NCBI GenBank assembly: GCA_900079695.1
Contig: LT599022.1
Location: 3,248,929-3,312,928, forward strand
Length of the DNA stretch: 64,000 nt
DNA from: an uncultured Alphaproteobacteria bacterium
Lineage (GTDB): Bacteria > Pseudomonadota > Alphaproteobacteria > Rhodospirillales > Rhodospirillaceae
Reading direction: 5' to 3'
The notes under the pieces were generated by a model, which did no database searches, was not told where the DNA came from, and saw only the letters and a list, made by a program, of their open reading frames with translations. This document shows, one piece after another, positions 1 to 8,485 of the stretch (positions within the stretch are counted from its first letter, which is position 1; every line of letters starts with the position of its first letter). Made by a program: the position numbers and the translations under genes.

Positions 1-98
1 GGCCCGTGGTAGGCCGGAGGGACCGGGAGGCGCGGCCGGTGGCCGACGCTGGCCGCCTCGCGCGCGCCGGCCGCGCCGATCCGGACGGAGGCCGCTGA
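1..98 (+). CDS. C-terminal end of an upstream phage gene (partial)
   Basis: A reading frame is open from the window edge and closes with a TGA that overlaps the ATG of the next gene (TGATG). This is the translational-coupling arrangement used throughout this prophage. The 32 visible residues are rich in Arg, Ala and Gly and show no recognisable motif. It could be the tail of another early-region gene, but at this GC content an open frame this short could also arise by chance. Confidence 0.3.
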   Translation, partial: PVVGRRDREARPVADAGRLARAGRADPDGGR

Positions 99-586
99 TG
101 GTCCGCCCCGGCGACACCTCCACGCTCGACCTGTTCGCGGGGCTGGAACCGTCCGGCGAGCCGATGGTGAAGCGGTTCGAGGAAGTCGTCACCCGCGCGG
201 CCACCCTGCGGGCGACGATCGCCCGCGCGGTCTCGGCCGCGATGAAGGAATACGGCAAGCCTCGCGCTGAGATCGCCGCCGAGATGGCGGCGTCCCTCGG
301 CGAGGACGTGACCGAGAACATGCTCAACGCCTACGCCAGCGAAGCTCGCGAAGGCCACACCATCCCTTACGTCCGTCTGCTCGCGCTGGTGCTGATCACC
401 GGCGACGCCCGGCTGCTGCAGCTCGGCGCCGAGATGATCAATCACGTGGTGGCGGACGCCCGGTACCTGAGCTGGATCAAGGTCGGCATGGAAGCCGATC
501 GACGCGAGCAGATCACGAAGGCGGCGGCCGAAGCGGACAAGGATTTCGAGCTGTCGCTGCGCGCGGCACGGAAGGGGGTTCGATGA
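98..586 (+). CDS. phage early-region regulatory/DNA-binding protein, uncharacterised
   Basis: A 162-residue soluble protein placed immediately before the MuA-type transposase, whose ATG overlaps its stop. The middle (about residues 50-110) is predicted helical and resembles the helix-turn-helix proteins found beside transposases in Mu-like phages: an Ala/Glu-rich helix, a short turn and a second helix ending in a hydrophobic stretch. No catalytic motif is visible. The position suggests a role in early transcription or in assisting transposition, but that is inference. The family is not one I can name with confidence. Confidence 0.6.
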   Translation: MVRPGDTSTLDLFAGLEPSGEPMVKRFEEVVTRAATLRATIARAVSAAMKEYGKPRAEIAAEMAASLGEDVTENMLNAYASEAREGHTIPYVRLLALVLITGDARLLQLGAEMINHVVADARYLSWIKVGMEADRREQITKAAAEADKDFELSLRAARKGVR

Positions 587-2664
587 TGCGCGAATGGTAC
601 ACGGCGGCGGAACTCGCCGAGATGAACCTGCCGGGGCTGCCGACAACTAAGCGCGGCATCCACATGATGGCCCAGGGAAGCTGGAAGTCCCGCCCGCGCA
701 AGGGGCGCGGCGGCGGGGTCGAGTATCATCTGTCGTCGCTCCCGGCGACGGTGCAGGCGAAGCTGATCGTCCGTTCAACGGCCGTTGAAAAGGCCGACAA
801 TCCCGAGTGCCGCACCGACGATGCCGCGCGCGCGGCCCGCTGGGCGCACTACGACAGCCTGCCCGACAACCGCAAGGCCAAGGCGAAAGAGAAGCTCGCG
901 ACGCTGCAGGAGGTGGAAACGCTCCGCCTCGGCGGCATGCCGGTGGACATCGCCGCTCAGCAGGTCGCGGCCTTGCGTGGGGTCGGGCTCTCGACGATCC
1001 ATTCTTGGCGCAAGAAGGTCGCCGGGGTGCCGAAGGCGGACTGGCTGCCGTATCTCGCCGACCAGTACACCGGGCGCACCGCCACCGAAGAGTGTTCGCC
1101 GGACGCCTGGGAGATGATCAAGGGGGACTATCTGCGCCCCGAACAGCCAAACTTTTCGCAGTGCTACCGCAACCTGATGCGCGCCGCGAAAGCGAACGGC
1201 TGGTCCGTTCCTTCGGAGCGGACGCTGTTGCGCCGCCTGTCTTCCAGCGTCCATCCGATGGTGGTGGTCTTGAGGCGGAAAGGTCAGGACGCGGCCCTGC
1301 GGATGTACCCCGCACTGGAGCGCGATCGTTCGGTGTTCCGGGCGATGGAGGCGGTGAATACCGACGGCCATGTCTGGGACGTGCGGGTGGAATGGCCCGA
1401 CGGCGAGATCGGCCGCCCCTGCATGGTGGGATTCCAGGATCTCTATTCCGGCAAACTGCTCTCCTGGCGCGTCGATCGCTCGGAAAACACCTGGGCGGTG
1501 CGCCTCGCATTCGGCGACATGGTCGAGCAGTACGGAATCCCCGAACACTGCTACTTCGACAACGGGCGCAGCTTCGCGAGCAAGTGGCTCACCGGCGGCG
1601 TACCGAACCGCTACCGCTTCAAGGTCAAGGAAGAGGAGCCGGTCGGCATCGTCACGCAGATGGGCGTGCAGGTTCACTGGACGACGCCGTACCACGGCCA
1701 ATCCAAGCCGATCGAGCGCTATTGGCGCGATCTGGCGCAGAACGTCGCCCGCCATCCGGCCTTCGCCGGGGCTTGGACCGGCAACACCGTGGCGAACAAG
1801 CCGTCCAACTACGGTTCCAAAGCGATCCCGATCGACAAGTTCTTGGATGTCGTCGCCTCCGAAATCGCCGAGCACAACGCCCGCGCGGGCCGTGACACCC
1901 GCGTCTGCCGCAAGGTTCTGAGCTTCGACGACGCGTTCGAAGGCTCCCGCAAACAGTCGCCGGTCACCCGGTGCAGCGACGAACAGCGCCGTTTGTGGAT
2001 GCTGGCCGCCGAAGGCATCCACGTCAGCCGCACCGACGGCGTGGTGAAGCTGATGGACAACCGCTACTGGGCCGAATGGCTGCATCTGCACCTCGGCGAA
2101 AAGGTGGTGGCGCGGTTCGATCCCGACTTTTTGTGGGATGGGCTCGAAATCTACCGCCTCGACGGGGTGTACCTGGGACACGCCGATTGCCTTGCCCCCG
2201 CCGGGTACAACGACGCCGAAGCCGCCCGCACGCAAAGTCGCGCCCGCCGCCAGTGGCTGCGCGGCGTGAAGATGCAGGCGGAGGCCGAGGTGCGCATGTC
2301 GCCCGACGCCGTGGCGGCACTGATCCCGCCGCACTCCCCCACGCCCGCCCCGACCGGGACCGTCGTCGCCCTGCCGCGCCCGGTTCACGATCTCCGCCGC
2401 ACCCCGGTGCAGACGCTCACCCCGGCGCAGGAAGCCCGGCGAGAGGCGATGGTCCACGAATTTCCCTCGCCCGCCGCGCCCGCCAGCGTCGCCGACGAAA
2501 AACGCCAGCGGTTCGCCCGCGCCCAGGCCGCCGAGGCCCAACTCGCCGCCGGGGGAACCCTGTCGGACGCCGAAGCCCGGTGGCTGGCCGCTTATCAGAA
2601 ATTGCCGGAATACCGCGCTCTTGCTGCGGTCGCGGCCGAGTTCGGCGGCGCGGAGATCGCGTAG
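583..2664 (+). CDS. Mu-type DDE transposase (MuA homologue)
   Basis: This 693-residue protein is about the length of phage Mu A (663). Its N-terminus has the Mu-type winged-helix DNA-binding pattern (WYTAAELAEM and a following basic stretch). The central integrase-fold core carries the three catalytic acidic residues in proper contexts: Asp261 in NTDGH, Asp326 in YFDNGR and Glu378 in KPIERYW. After it come the Mu C-terminal beta-barrel region and a Pro/Ala-rich tail where MuB contact would lie. It catalyses strand cleavage and joining at the phage ends during integration and replicative transposition. The start overlaps the previous stop, and MuB follows about 60 bp later. The reading frame appears intact. 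Confidence 0.96.
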   Translation: MMREWYTAAELAEMNLPGLPTTKRGIHMMAQGSWKSRPRKGRGGGVEYHLSSLPATVQAKLIVRSTAVEKADNPECRTDDAARAARWAHYDSLPDNRKAKAKEKLATLQEVETLRLGGMPVDIAAQQVAALRGVGLSTIHSWRKKVAGVPKADWLPYLADQYTGRTATEECSPDAWEMIKGDYLRPEQPNFSQCYRNLMRAAKANGWSVPSERTLLRRLSSSVHPMVVVLRRKGQDAALRMYPALERDRSVFRAMEAVNTDGHVWDVRVEWPDGEIGRPCMVGFQDLYSGKLLSWRVDRSENTWAVRLAFGDMVEQYGIPEHCYFDNGRSFASKWLTGGVPNRYRFKVKEEEPVGIVTQMGVQVHWTTPYHGQSKPIERYWRDLAQNVARHPAFAGAWTGNTVANKPSNYGSKAIPIDKFLDVVASEIAEHNARAGRDTRVCRKVLSFDDAFEGSRKQSPVTRCSDEQRRLWMLAAEGIHVSRTDGVVKLMDNRYWAEWLHLHLGEKVVARFDPDFLWDGLEIYRLDGVYLGHADCLAPAGYNDAEAARTQSRARRQWLRGVKMQAEAEVRMSPDAVAALIPPHSPTPAPTGTVVALPRPVHDLRRTPVQTLTPAQEARREAMVHEFPSPAAPASVADEKRQRFARAQAAEAQLAAGGTLSDAEARWLAAYQKLPEYRALAAVAAEFGGAEIA

Positions 2665-2678
2665 CCGCCCAAGAAAAA

Positions 2679-2698
2679 GCCCCGGCGCGAACCGGGGC
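2679..2698 (-). terminator. hairpin between transposase and MuB genes, terminator-like on the minus strand
   Basis: A perfect 7-bp GC stem (2679-2685 with 2692-2698) encloses a 6-base loop. On the minus strand the hairpin is followed by five consecutive T (the A-run at 2674-2678), the form of an intrinsic terminator for leftward transcription. On the plus strand no T-run follows, so rightward early transcription should mostly read through, although the hairpin could tune MuB mRNA. Confidence 0.5.
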
Positions 2699-2726
2699 AG
2701 ATCAGTGAACTCAATTGGAGATGACT

Positions 2727-3464
2727 ATGTCCGCAACCATCCCGCCCGTCAACACCTACGCCCCCCTCGCCAACGTGTCGCTGTTCGCCGAGTTGCTGGA
2801 GCGCGTCACCTCGCGCCACCGCGACCTCCCCGGTTTCGGGGTGTTCTATGGCTGGGCGGGGCTCGGAAAGACCAAGTCCGCCACCCGCGCCGCCCACATC
2901 CACCGCGCCTACTACGTCGAGGTCGGCGAGTCCTGGACCAAGGCGAAGTTCTGCAAGGCTCTGCTCGCCGAGCTCGGCCTGCCGGTCAAGGGTACGGTGG
3001 CCGACATGGTGGACGCGATCATCATCGCGCTGATGGATACGGCCCGCCCCCTGATCATCGACGAGTTCGACCACATCGCGAACCGGGGCTACGTCGAGAC
3101 GATCCGCGAGATCCACGACAAGAGCGGTGCGCCGATCGTGCTGATCGGCGAGGAACTCCTCCCCCACAAGCTGCAGCAGTGGGAGCGGTTCCACTCCCGG
3201 ATCCTCGACTGGGTGTCCGCCCAGCCCTGCGACACCCACGACGTGCGTCAGCTCTCGCCGATCTACGCCCCCGGCGTCGAGCTTGCCGACGACATGGTCG
3301 CCCTGATCCTCGCCAAATCGAAAGGCGTGACGCGCTACGTCGCCGTAAACCTCGCCAAAGTCGCCGAAACCGCCGCCCTGGAAGGATGGACCGAAGTCAC
3401 GGCTGCTGCCTGGGGCAACCGCGCACTCCATAGCGGCGAGCCGCCGCACCGGAGGATCCGCTGA
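2727..3464 (+). CDS. MuB-type AAA+ ATPase, target-capture protein
   Basis: A 245-residue AAA+ ATPase. The Walker A motif GWAGLGKT is at residues 42-49 and Walker B is LIIDEFD around Asp112. A sensor-like segment (IVLIGEE) and a small C-terminal helical domain follow. In Mu, the B protein forms ATP-dependent filaments on DNA, selects target sites and stimulates the transposase. The ATG at 2727 is chosen because GGAG lies 6 bases upstream. A TTG at 2715 and an ATG at 2721 are in frame but poorly spaced from this site. The gene lies directly behind the transposase, as in Mu, and its stop overlaps the next ATG. Confidence 0.93.
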   Translation: MSATIPPVNTYAPLANVSLFAELLERVTSRHRDLPGFGVFYGWAGLGKTKSATRAAHIHRAYYVEVGESWTKAKFCKALLAELGLPVKGTVADMVDAIIIALMDTARPLIIDEFDHIANRGYVETIREIHDKSGAPIVLIGEELLPHKLQQWERFHSRILDWVSAQPCDTHDVRQLSPIYAPGVELADDMVALILAKSKGVTRYVAVNLAKVAETAALEGWTEVTAAAWGNRALHSGEPPHRRIR

Positions 3465-3901
3465 TGGGCCGCCATGCCGCCGACGTCCTGGCCCGGCTCA
3501 ACATCCGCGTTCCGCGTGGGAACCAGGCGTATTGGGAGATCATCCGCGAATTGCGGACGTTCACCATCACTGACATCGAACGCCGCTGCAACGTCCAGCG
3601 CGACACCATCGGCGACTACGTCCGCCGCCTCGCCAAGGCGGGGGTGATCGTCACCGAGGGTAAGACCGGCGACGCAGTCGTCTACCGCCTGGTCGCCGAC
3701 CAGCCCGACGCCCCGGCAGTGCGCCGCGACGGTACCCTGACCGCGCCCCCCGGGATCGGTCAGGAGCGGATGTGGCGGTCGATGAAGATGCTGAAGACGT
3801 TCGACGCGGGCGAGTTGGCCGCAGCTGCCTCGGTCGGCGATACCACCGTAAGCACGAACACCGCCGCCGACTACATCAAGAACCTGTACCGCGCCGGATA
3901 A
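3464..3901 (+). pseudogene. winged-helix early protein, truncated at its C-terminus
   Basis: A 145-residue protein with two helix-turn-helix modules. The first (about residues 20-75) has an IIRELRTFTITDIERR helix pair and a wing. The second (about 105-145) begins with a MWRSMKML helix. The frame stops right after the second recognition helix (YIKNLYRAG). As I recall, relatives next to MuB in Mu-like phages continue for several dozen more residues with a second wing and a proline-rich tail. Immediately after the stop, a different frame encodes the end of another phage protein. I therefore call the gene 3'-truncated by a deletion, though the remaining domain may still fold and bind DNA. Confidence 0.75.
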
Positions 3902-4050
3902 TCTCCGAACGGGCCGCCAGGGAGGAGCGTGAGAAGGCCGCGACGGTCGCATCCTCGGCCGCCGTCGACGCGGGCGCGAGCGACGACCAGGTCGCCTTCA
4001 TCCGCGCCAAGATCCTCGGCATCTCGGAGCGAGTCGATCATGGCCGGTGA
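3902..4050 (+). pseudogene. 3' fragment of the small terminase gene (Mu gp27/DUF3486-like)
   Basis: Frame +1 encodes about 49 residues starting with ISERAAREEREK and containing DDQVAFIRAKILGI. This fits the C-terminal signature of the gp27/DUF3486 family, which ends in a charged helix, an Ala-rich helix and a closing RAKILGI-type motif. No start codon or N-terminal domain is present, because the preceding sequence in this frame is only the shadow of the winged-helix gene. The stop overlaps the ATG of the large terminase, as expected for a genuine gp27-gp28 junction. It is best explained as what is left of the small terminase after an internal deletion. Confidence 0.72.
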
Positions 4051-5695
4051 CGCGGTCGACGACGTCGTGATCCTCTCCGATTCCCGCGTCAGCGAGCGCG
4101 AGGAAAAGCAGGCTTACGAACTGGTCGAGGACATTCAGCAGACCCGCGAGACGCGCGACCTCAAAGCCGAGGACGTTCCCGCGATCCTGCTGCCCTATCA
4201 GGTGCGCTGGCATGAGGATATGACGCCGATCCGGGTGGGGAAAAAGTCGCGCCGCATCGGGTTTTCCTGGGGGGCGCTCGCGGCGGAATCGGTACTCGAG
4301 GCGATGCCTGCCCACGGCGGCATGGATCAGCACTACATGGGCTACAATCAGGGTATGTCGGCCGAATACATCGGCGACTGTGCGTTCTTCGCCGGCGCCT
4401 TCGGCGCGGCGATCCGCGAGCGGAGCGTATGGCGCACCTGCCTCCTGATCAACAACGAGCGGCTCGACGTTCTGCGTTACAAGATCCAGTTCGCCAACGG
4501 CCGGAAAATCGAGGCGCACAGCTCGAATCCCCACAACTGGCGCGGCCGCAAGGGACATGCCCGCGTCGACGAAGCGGCATTCCACAAGAACCTCAAGGAA
4601 GTGCTCAAGGGCGCGATGGCCTTCCTGATGTGGGGCGGGCGCGTCGACGTCGTCTCGACGATGAACGGCGAAGACAACGATTTCACCGAGATCTGCCGCG
4701 AAATCGAGGCGGGGCAGTTGCCGCGCTACAGCCTGCACCAGGTGACGTTCAAGGATGCCCTCGGCGACGGTTTCTACGGACGCGTCTGTCTGATCCAGGG
4801 CAAGACTTGGACGCGATCGGCGGAGCACGAATACGAAAAAGAAGTGCGCGGCAGCTATCTCACCGCCGAGGACGCGGCCGAGGAACTCGACTGCGTCGCG
4901 AAGCGCGGCAGCGGGGCCTATTTCACCCGTCTGCTGATCGAGAATTGCCAGGAGAAAGACGTTCCGATCCTGCGGTTGCGGAAGCCCGCCGAGTTCGTGG
5001 TGGCGCCGGATCGCATCGAGAAGGTTCGCGAGTGGATCCTGCAGGAGCTGAAGCCGCTGGTCGACGGCATGCCCACCGATCGGCGCACCGTGCTCGGGCA
5101 GGATTTCGGCCGCAACGGAGACCTCTCGGTAATCTGGATCCTGCAGCAGGTCCATCCCACTCTCTGGCGCACGCCGTTTCTCCTCGAGCTGCGCAACATC
5201 CCGTTCGATTGCCAGTGGTTGATCCTGGAGTGGCTGCTTGACGAGCTTCCGTTGTTCCATCACGGCAAGCTCGACGCCCGCGGCAACGGCCAGTCTCACG
5301 CCGAAAAGGCGGTGCAGAAGCTCGGGGAGCAGAAGATCGAGGCGGTAATGGCCTCCGCCGGTTGGTACGCCGATCAGTTTCCTCGCTATCGCCAAGCCTA
5401 CGAGGGCACCAACATCCTGGTGCCGGTCAGCGAGGACGTAATCGCCGACCACCGCCTGGTGGTGCTCCATAACGGCAACCCGACGATGGCCGACACCCGC
5501 ATCAAAGGCTCGGACGGCCTGCCGCGACACGGCGACACGGCGATCGCCGGCCTTCTCGCCTGGGCGGCGACCCGGGAGGAAGTTGCGCCGCCCGCGGGCG
5601 AATCCATCAACAACACGCCTCGCCGCCAGTCCCCCGGCCTGCCGTCGCTGCGCGCGTCGCTCGGCCGACCCGGCGCAATCTTCCATCGGAGGTGA
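4040..5695 (+). CDS. phage terminase large subunit (Mu gp28-like)
   Basis: A 551-residue packaging motor and nuclease. The N-terminal ATPase half has an adapted Walker A region (VGKKSRRIGFSWG) and a Walker B-like segment ending in VDEAAFH. The C-terminal RNase H-like nuclease starts at about residue 350 with LGQDFGRNGDLSV, supplying the first metal-binding Asp (Asp355), and later has a HGDTAIAG segment. In Mu-like phages this enzyme cuts host-flanked DNA and drives it into the prohead. The ATG at 4040 fits the start of the conserved sequence. A longer upstream extension in the same frame is Arg/Ser/Pro-rich and is judged spurious. The partner small subunit is only a fragment here. Confidence 0.92.
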   Translation: MAGDAVDDVVILSDSRVSEREEKQAYELVEDIQQTRETRDLKAEDVPAILLPYQVRWHEDMTPIRVGKKSRRIGFSWGALAAESVLEAMPAHGGMDQHYMGYNQGMSAEYIGDCAFFAGAFGAAIRERSVWRTCLLINNERLDVLRYKIQFANGRKIEAHSSNPHNWRGRKGHARVDEAAFHKNLKEVLKGAMAFLMWGGRVDVVSTMNGEDNDFTEICREIEAGQLPRYSLHQVTFKDALGDGFYGRVCLIQGKTWTRSAEHEYEKEVRGSYLTAEDAAEELDCVAKRGSGAYFTRLLIENCQEKDVPILRLRKPAEFVVAPDRIEKVREWILQELKPLVDGMPTDRRTVLGQDFGRNGDLSVIWILQQVHPTLWRTPFLLELRNIPFDCQWLILEWLLDELPLFHHGKLDARGNGQSHAEKAVQKLGEQKIEAVMASAGWYADQFPRYRQAYEGTNILVPVSEDVIADHRLVVLHNGNPTMADTRIKGSDGLPRHGDTAIAGLLAWAATREEVAPPAGESINNTPRRQSPGLPSLRASLGRPGAIFHRR

Positions 5696-5697
5696 TC

Positions 5698-7128
5698 ATG
5701 GGCTTCAAGACCTGGTTCAAAGGGTGGTTCAACGACGCCTCGCGCGCCGGTGAACCACCCGAACAGCCCATGCGCGAGGCTGCCGGCGCGAGCATCGACG
5801 TCGACGAACCCGGCTGGCGGCGCCTCACCGAGGACGCGGGGCGGGATCTCTCGCCGGTCACCCAGGACCGGATGCAGGAGATGGCCGCCTACATGTGGCA
5901 GACCAACCCGGTGGTGAACCGGATGATCGAACTGCCGCTGGCCTATCTGCTGGCGGAAGGCGTCTCGGTGTCGGTTCCGGATGAGGAGGCGCAGGGCTGG
6001 GTCGACGCCTTCTGGAACGATCCGATCAACCGCATGGACGTCAAGCTGCCGAAATACGTGCGTGAGCTGGCGCTGTTCGGCGAGCAGCTCTGGCCGGTGT
6101 TCGTCGATCCGGTTGGTGGGGCTATGCGTCTCGGTTACGTCGATCCGAGCCGGATCGCCTCCGTGATCACCGATCCCGACAACGCCACCCAGCCGATCGG
6201 CGTGATCACCAAGACCAACCGACGCGGCGAGATCCGCAAGTTCCGGGTGATCGTTTCCGGCCCCGAGACCGTGTTCTCCGAGCGGACCCAGAAGATCCGC
6301 GAGGACTTCACCGATGGCGAGGCGTTCTTCTATACCGTCAACGATCTCGCCGCCGCCGCGCGCGGTCGCTCCGACCTTCTCCCGCAGATCGACTGGGCCG
6401 ACGCCTACGACAAGGCGATGTTCGGCGAGCTCGAGCGCTGGGATTTCCTCCGCGCCTTCATCTGGGACGTGACGCTGAAGGGCGCCACCGCCGCCGATGT
6501 CGAGGCCCGCTCGAAGAAGATCGTCGTGCCCTCGGCCGGCGGCGTCCGGGTTCATAACGACAGCGAGGAGTGGACCGCCGTCACCCCCGATCTCAAGGCG
6601 GCCGACGGCGAGGCCAACGCGCGGCTATTCCGCAATCACCTTCTCGGAGGGGCCACGATTCCCGAGCACTGGTTCGGCGGCGGCGGCGACGTCAACCGCG
6701 CCACCGCAGGCGAGATGGGCGAGCCGACCTTCAAGGTCTTCACGATGCGCCAGCGGATCTGGAAGCACATCCTCGAGGAGGTGGTCGCCTATCAGATCCG
6801 GCGCCGCATGCGGGCTCTGGGCGTGGAACAGCTGGCGGACGATTCGGACTATCAGCCGGTCGCTCAGTTCCCCGAGCTCACCGCGCGCGACACCACCAAA
6901 TACGCCGCCGCCATCGTCCAGGTGGTGACCGCGTGCGTGCAGGCGATTGCGGGAAAGCTGATGTCGCGCGAGACCGCCGTGGCCCTGATCGCCCTGGTCT
7001 CCGGTCAGCTCGGCCTCGAGGTGGACGCCGCCGCCGAGATCGAACGTGTCGAGGCCGCCCTGCGGCAGGCGGCCGAGGACGATCTTTTCCCGCCGGACGA
7101 AGACGAGGAGCCCGACGATGCCGCCTGA
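5698..7128 (+). CDS. phage portal protein
   Basis: A 476-residue portal-family protein following the large terminase, the standard packaging order. Visible features are an N-terminal WFKGWFND segment, a clip/stem region with the MYVDPSRI-type turn (here GYVDPSRIA), and a long C-terminal helical crown ending in an acidic tail (PPDEDEEPDD). It should form the dodecameric ring at the capsid vertex through which DNA enters. The ATG at 5698 is preceded by CGGAGG with 5-base spacing; a GTG 6 bases earlier is possible. The 3' end overlaps the next gene by 11 bp. Confidence 0.85.
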   Translation: MGFKTWFKGWFNDASRAGEPPEQPMREAAGASIDVDEPGWRRLTEDAGRDLSPVTQDRMQEMAAYMWQTNPVVNRMIELPLAYLLAEGVSVSVPDEEAQGWVDAFWNDPINRMDVKLPKYVRELALFGEQLWPVFVDPVGGAMRLGYVDPSRIASVITDPDNATQPIGVITKTNRRGEIRKFRVIVSGPETVFSERTQKIREDFTDGEAFFYTVNDLAAAARGRSDLLPQIDWADAYDKAMFGELERWDFLRAFIWDVTLKGATAADVEARSKKIVVPSAGGVRVHNDSEEWTAVTPDLKAADGEANARLFRNHLLGGATIPEHWFGGGGDVNRATAGEMGEPTFKVFTMRQRIWKHILEEVVAYQIRRRMRALGVEQLADDSDYQPVAQFPELTARDTTKYAAAIVQVVTACVQAIAGKLMSRETAVALIALVSGQLGLEVDAAAEIERVEAALRQAAEDDLFPPDEDEEPDDAA

Positions 7129-8485
7129 CGCGCCGGTCGACCCCGAATTCGACGCCGAGCGCAAACGGCAGATGAAGCGGCTGCCCGCGATCCAGGCGGA
7201 TACCTTCGCCGAGGTCGGGCGGCTGCTCGATCAGGCGAGCGACGAGATCCAGGGCATCCTCAACGACGCGCCGACCGACTACCAAAGCTGGTCTCTGCCC
7301 AACCTGCAGCAGTCGATCGGCCGCGCCGGCGCCGCCCTCGCCGAAGACATGGCGACAGCCGGCCGCGATGCCGCCGATCGCGGCTGGCGCGCCGGCGTCG
7401 ACCTCGTCGACGAGCCGGTCCGGGTCGCGTTCGCGCAATCGCTGTCGGCGCTCCTCGGCGAGGTCGACACCCGGCAGCTGATGGCGATGCGATCCTTCCT
7501 GACCGCGAAGATGAAGGACGTCGCCACCGAGACCGTCAACCGCATCAATTCCGAGCTGGGCATGGTGATGATCGGCGCCCGCAGTCCTTCCGAAGCGATC
7601 CAGCGCGTCGACGAGTTGCTGGGCGGCGACGCCCACGGCCGCGCCGTCACCATCCTCCGCACCGAAACCGGTCGCGCCTATTCGATGGCGTCGGCCGAAC
7701 GGATGGCACAGGCCAAGGAAGCGGGGGTCAAGGTTCAGAAGCAATGGCGGCGCTCCGGAAAGCGCCACTCTCGGATCTCGCACGACGTTGCCGACGGCCA
7801 GATCCAGGACGTCGACCAGCCGTTCAAGGTGGGCGGCACGACGATGATGTACCCCCGCGACCCCAAGGCCCCGGCGAAGGAGGCGATCAATTGCGGCTGT
7901 TGCTCGCTGCCTTACATGTCGTCGTGGGAGGTCGCCCACCCGCGCAACCGGCCGATGACCAAGGCCGAGCTCGACGGCTCCGAGACCAAGCGCCGCCTCG
8001 GCGAGGTGCGATCGCAGGCCTACGCCGCCTGGATCCGCCGCATCGACAAAGGCACGATCCGCGCCGCAGGCAACGCCGAGACCGTCGGCACCATCACACC
8101 GACGCTCGCGCAGGCGGTGCAGGCGCGCGGGGTCGATCTCAAGTCGACCGACATCGGCATCTCGGATCGGCGCGTGGCGCATATGCTGCGCGACGCCAAG
8201 CGCGCGCGAAAGCAGGCCGTCCCGGCAGGCCTGGTGCAGGCGCTGCCGGCGCATCTCGCAAACCCGCGGGCGGTGCTCTGGGACCGCCGGTCATCGGAGC
8301 CGCAGTTGCTTTACGTCGTGGAGGTGCCCGGGCAGAAACGGCTGGCGAAATTCGCGGTGAAACTGCGCAAGACCGACAACCGCGCGCGGCATCGCACCGA
8401 GAACGCCATCGCCTCGGCCGGACTGGTGGACGCGGCGACGCTGGGCGACGAGAATGCCTACGAGATTTTGATGGGGGGAATCTAG
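7118..8485 (+). CDS. Mu F-type minor head protein with C-terminal PBECR-like nuclease domain
   Basis: A 455-residue head morphogenesis protein. Residues 1-310 form the Mu gpF/SPP1 gp7-type minor capsid domain, with the recognisable AVTILRTETGRAYS helix, the RHSRISHDVADGQ strand and a CGCCSLPY cysteine cluster. Residues from about 315 to 455 form a separate domain with ISDRRVAHMLR, an LPAHLANPRAVLWD strand-turn and a final beta-rich part. The pattern fits the phage Barnase-EndoU-ColicinE5/RelE-like (PBECR) nucleases that ride on phage head proteins. Such a domain may be delivered with the DNA and act in the new host, which is inference. The assignment rests on pattern recall; catalytic residues cannot be fixed by eye. 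Confidence 0.82.
   Translation: MPPDAPVDPEFDAERKRQMKRLPAIQADTFAEVGRLLDQASDEIQGILNDAPTDYQSWSLPNLQQSIGRAGAALAEDMATAGRDAADRGWRAGVDLVDEPVRVAFAQSLSALLGEVDTRQLMAMRSFLTAKMKDVATETVNRINSELGMVMIGARSPSEAIQRVDELLGGDAHGRAVTILRTETGRAYSMASAERMAQAKEAGVKVQKQWRRSGKRHSRISHDVADGQIQDVDQPFKVGGTTMMYPRDPKAPAKEAINCGCCSLPYMSSWEVAHPRNRPMTKAELDGSETKRRLGEVRSQAYAAWIRRIDKGTIRAAGNAETVGTITPTLAQAVQARGVDLKSTDIGISDRRVAHMLRDAKRARKQAVPAGLVQALPAHLANPRAVLWDRRSSEPQLLYVVEVPGQKRLAKFAVKLRKTDNRARHRTENAIASAGLVDAATLGDENAYEILMGGI

Noticed and set aside
775-2541. 588-residue open frame on the minus strand inside the transposase gene
   Set aside because: It is a GC-driven shadow: rich in Arg, Gly, His and Val with no domain, fully covered by a recognised protein on the plus strand.
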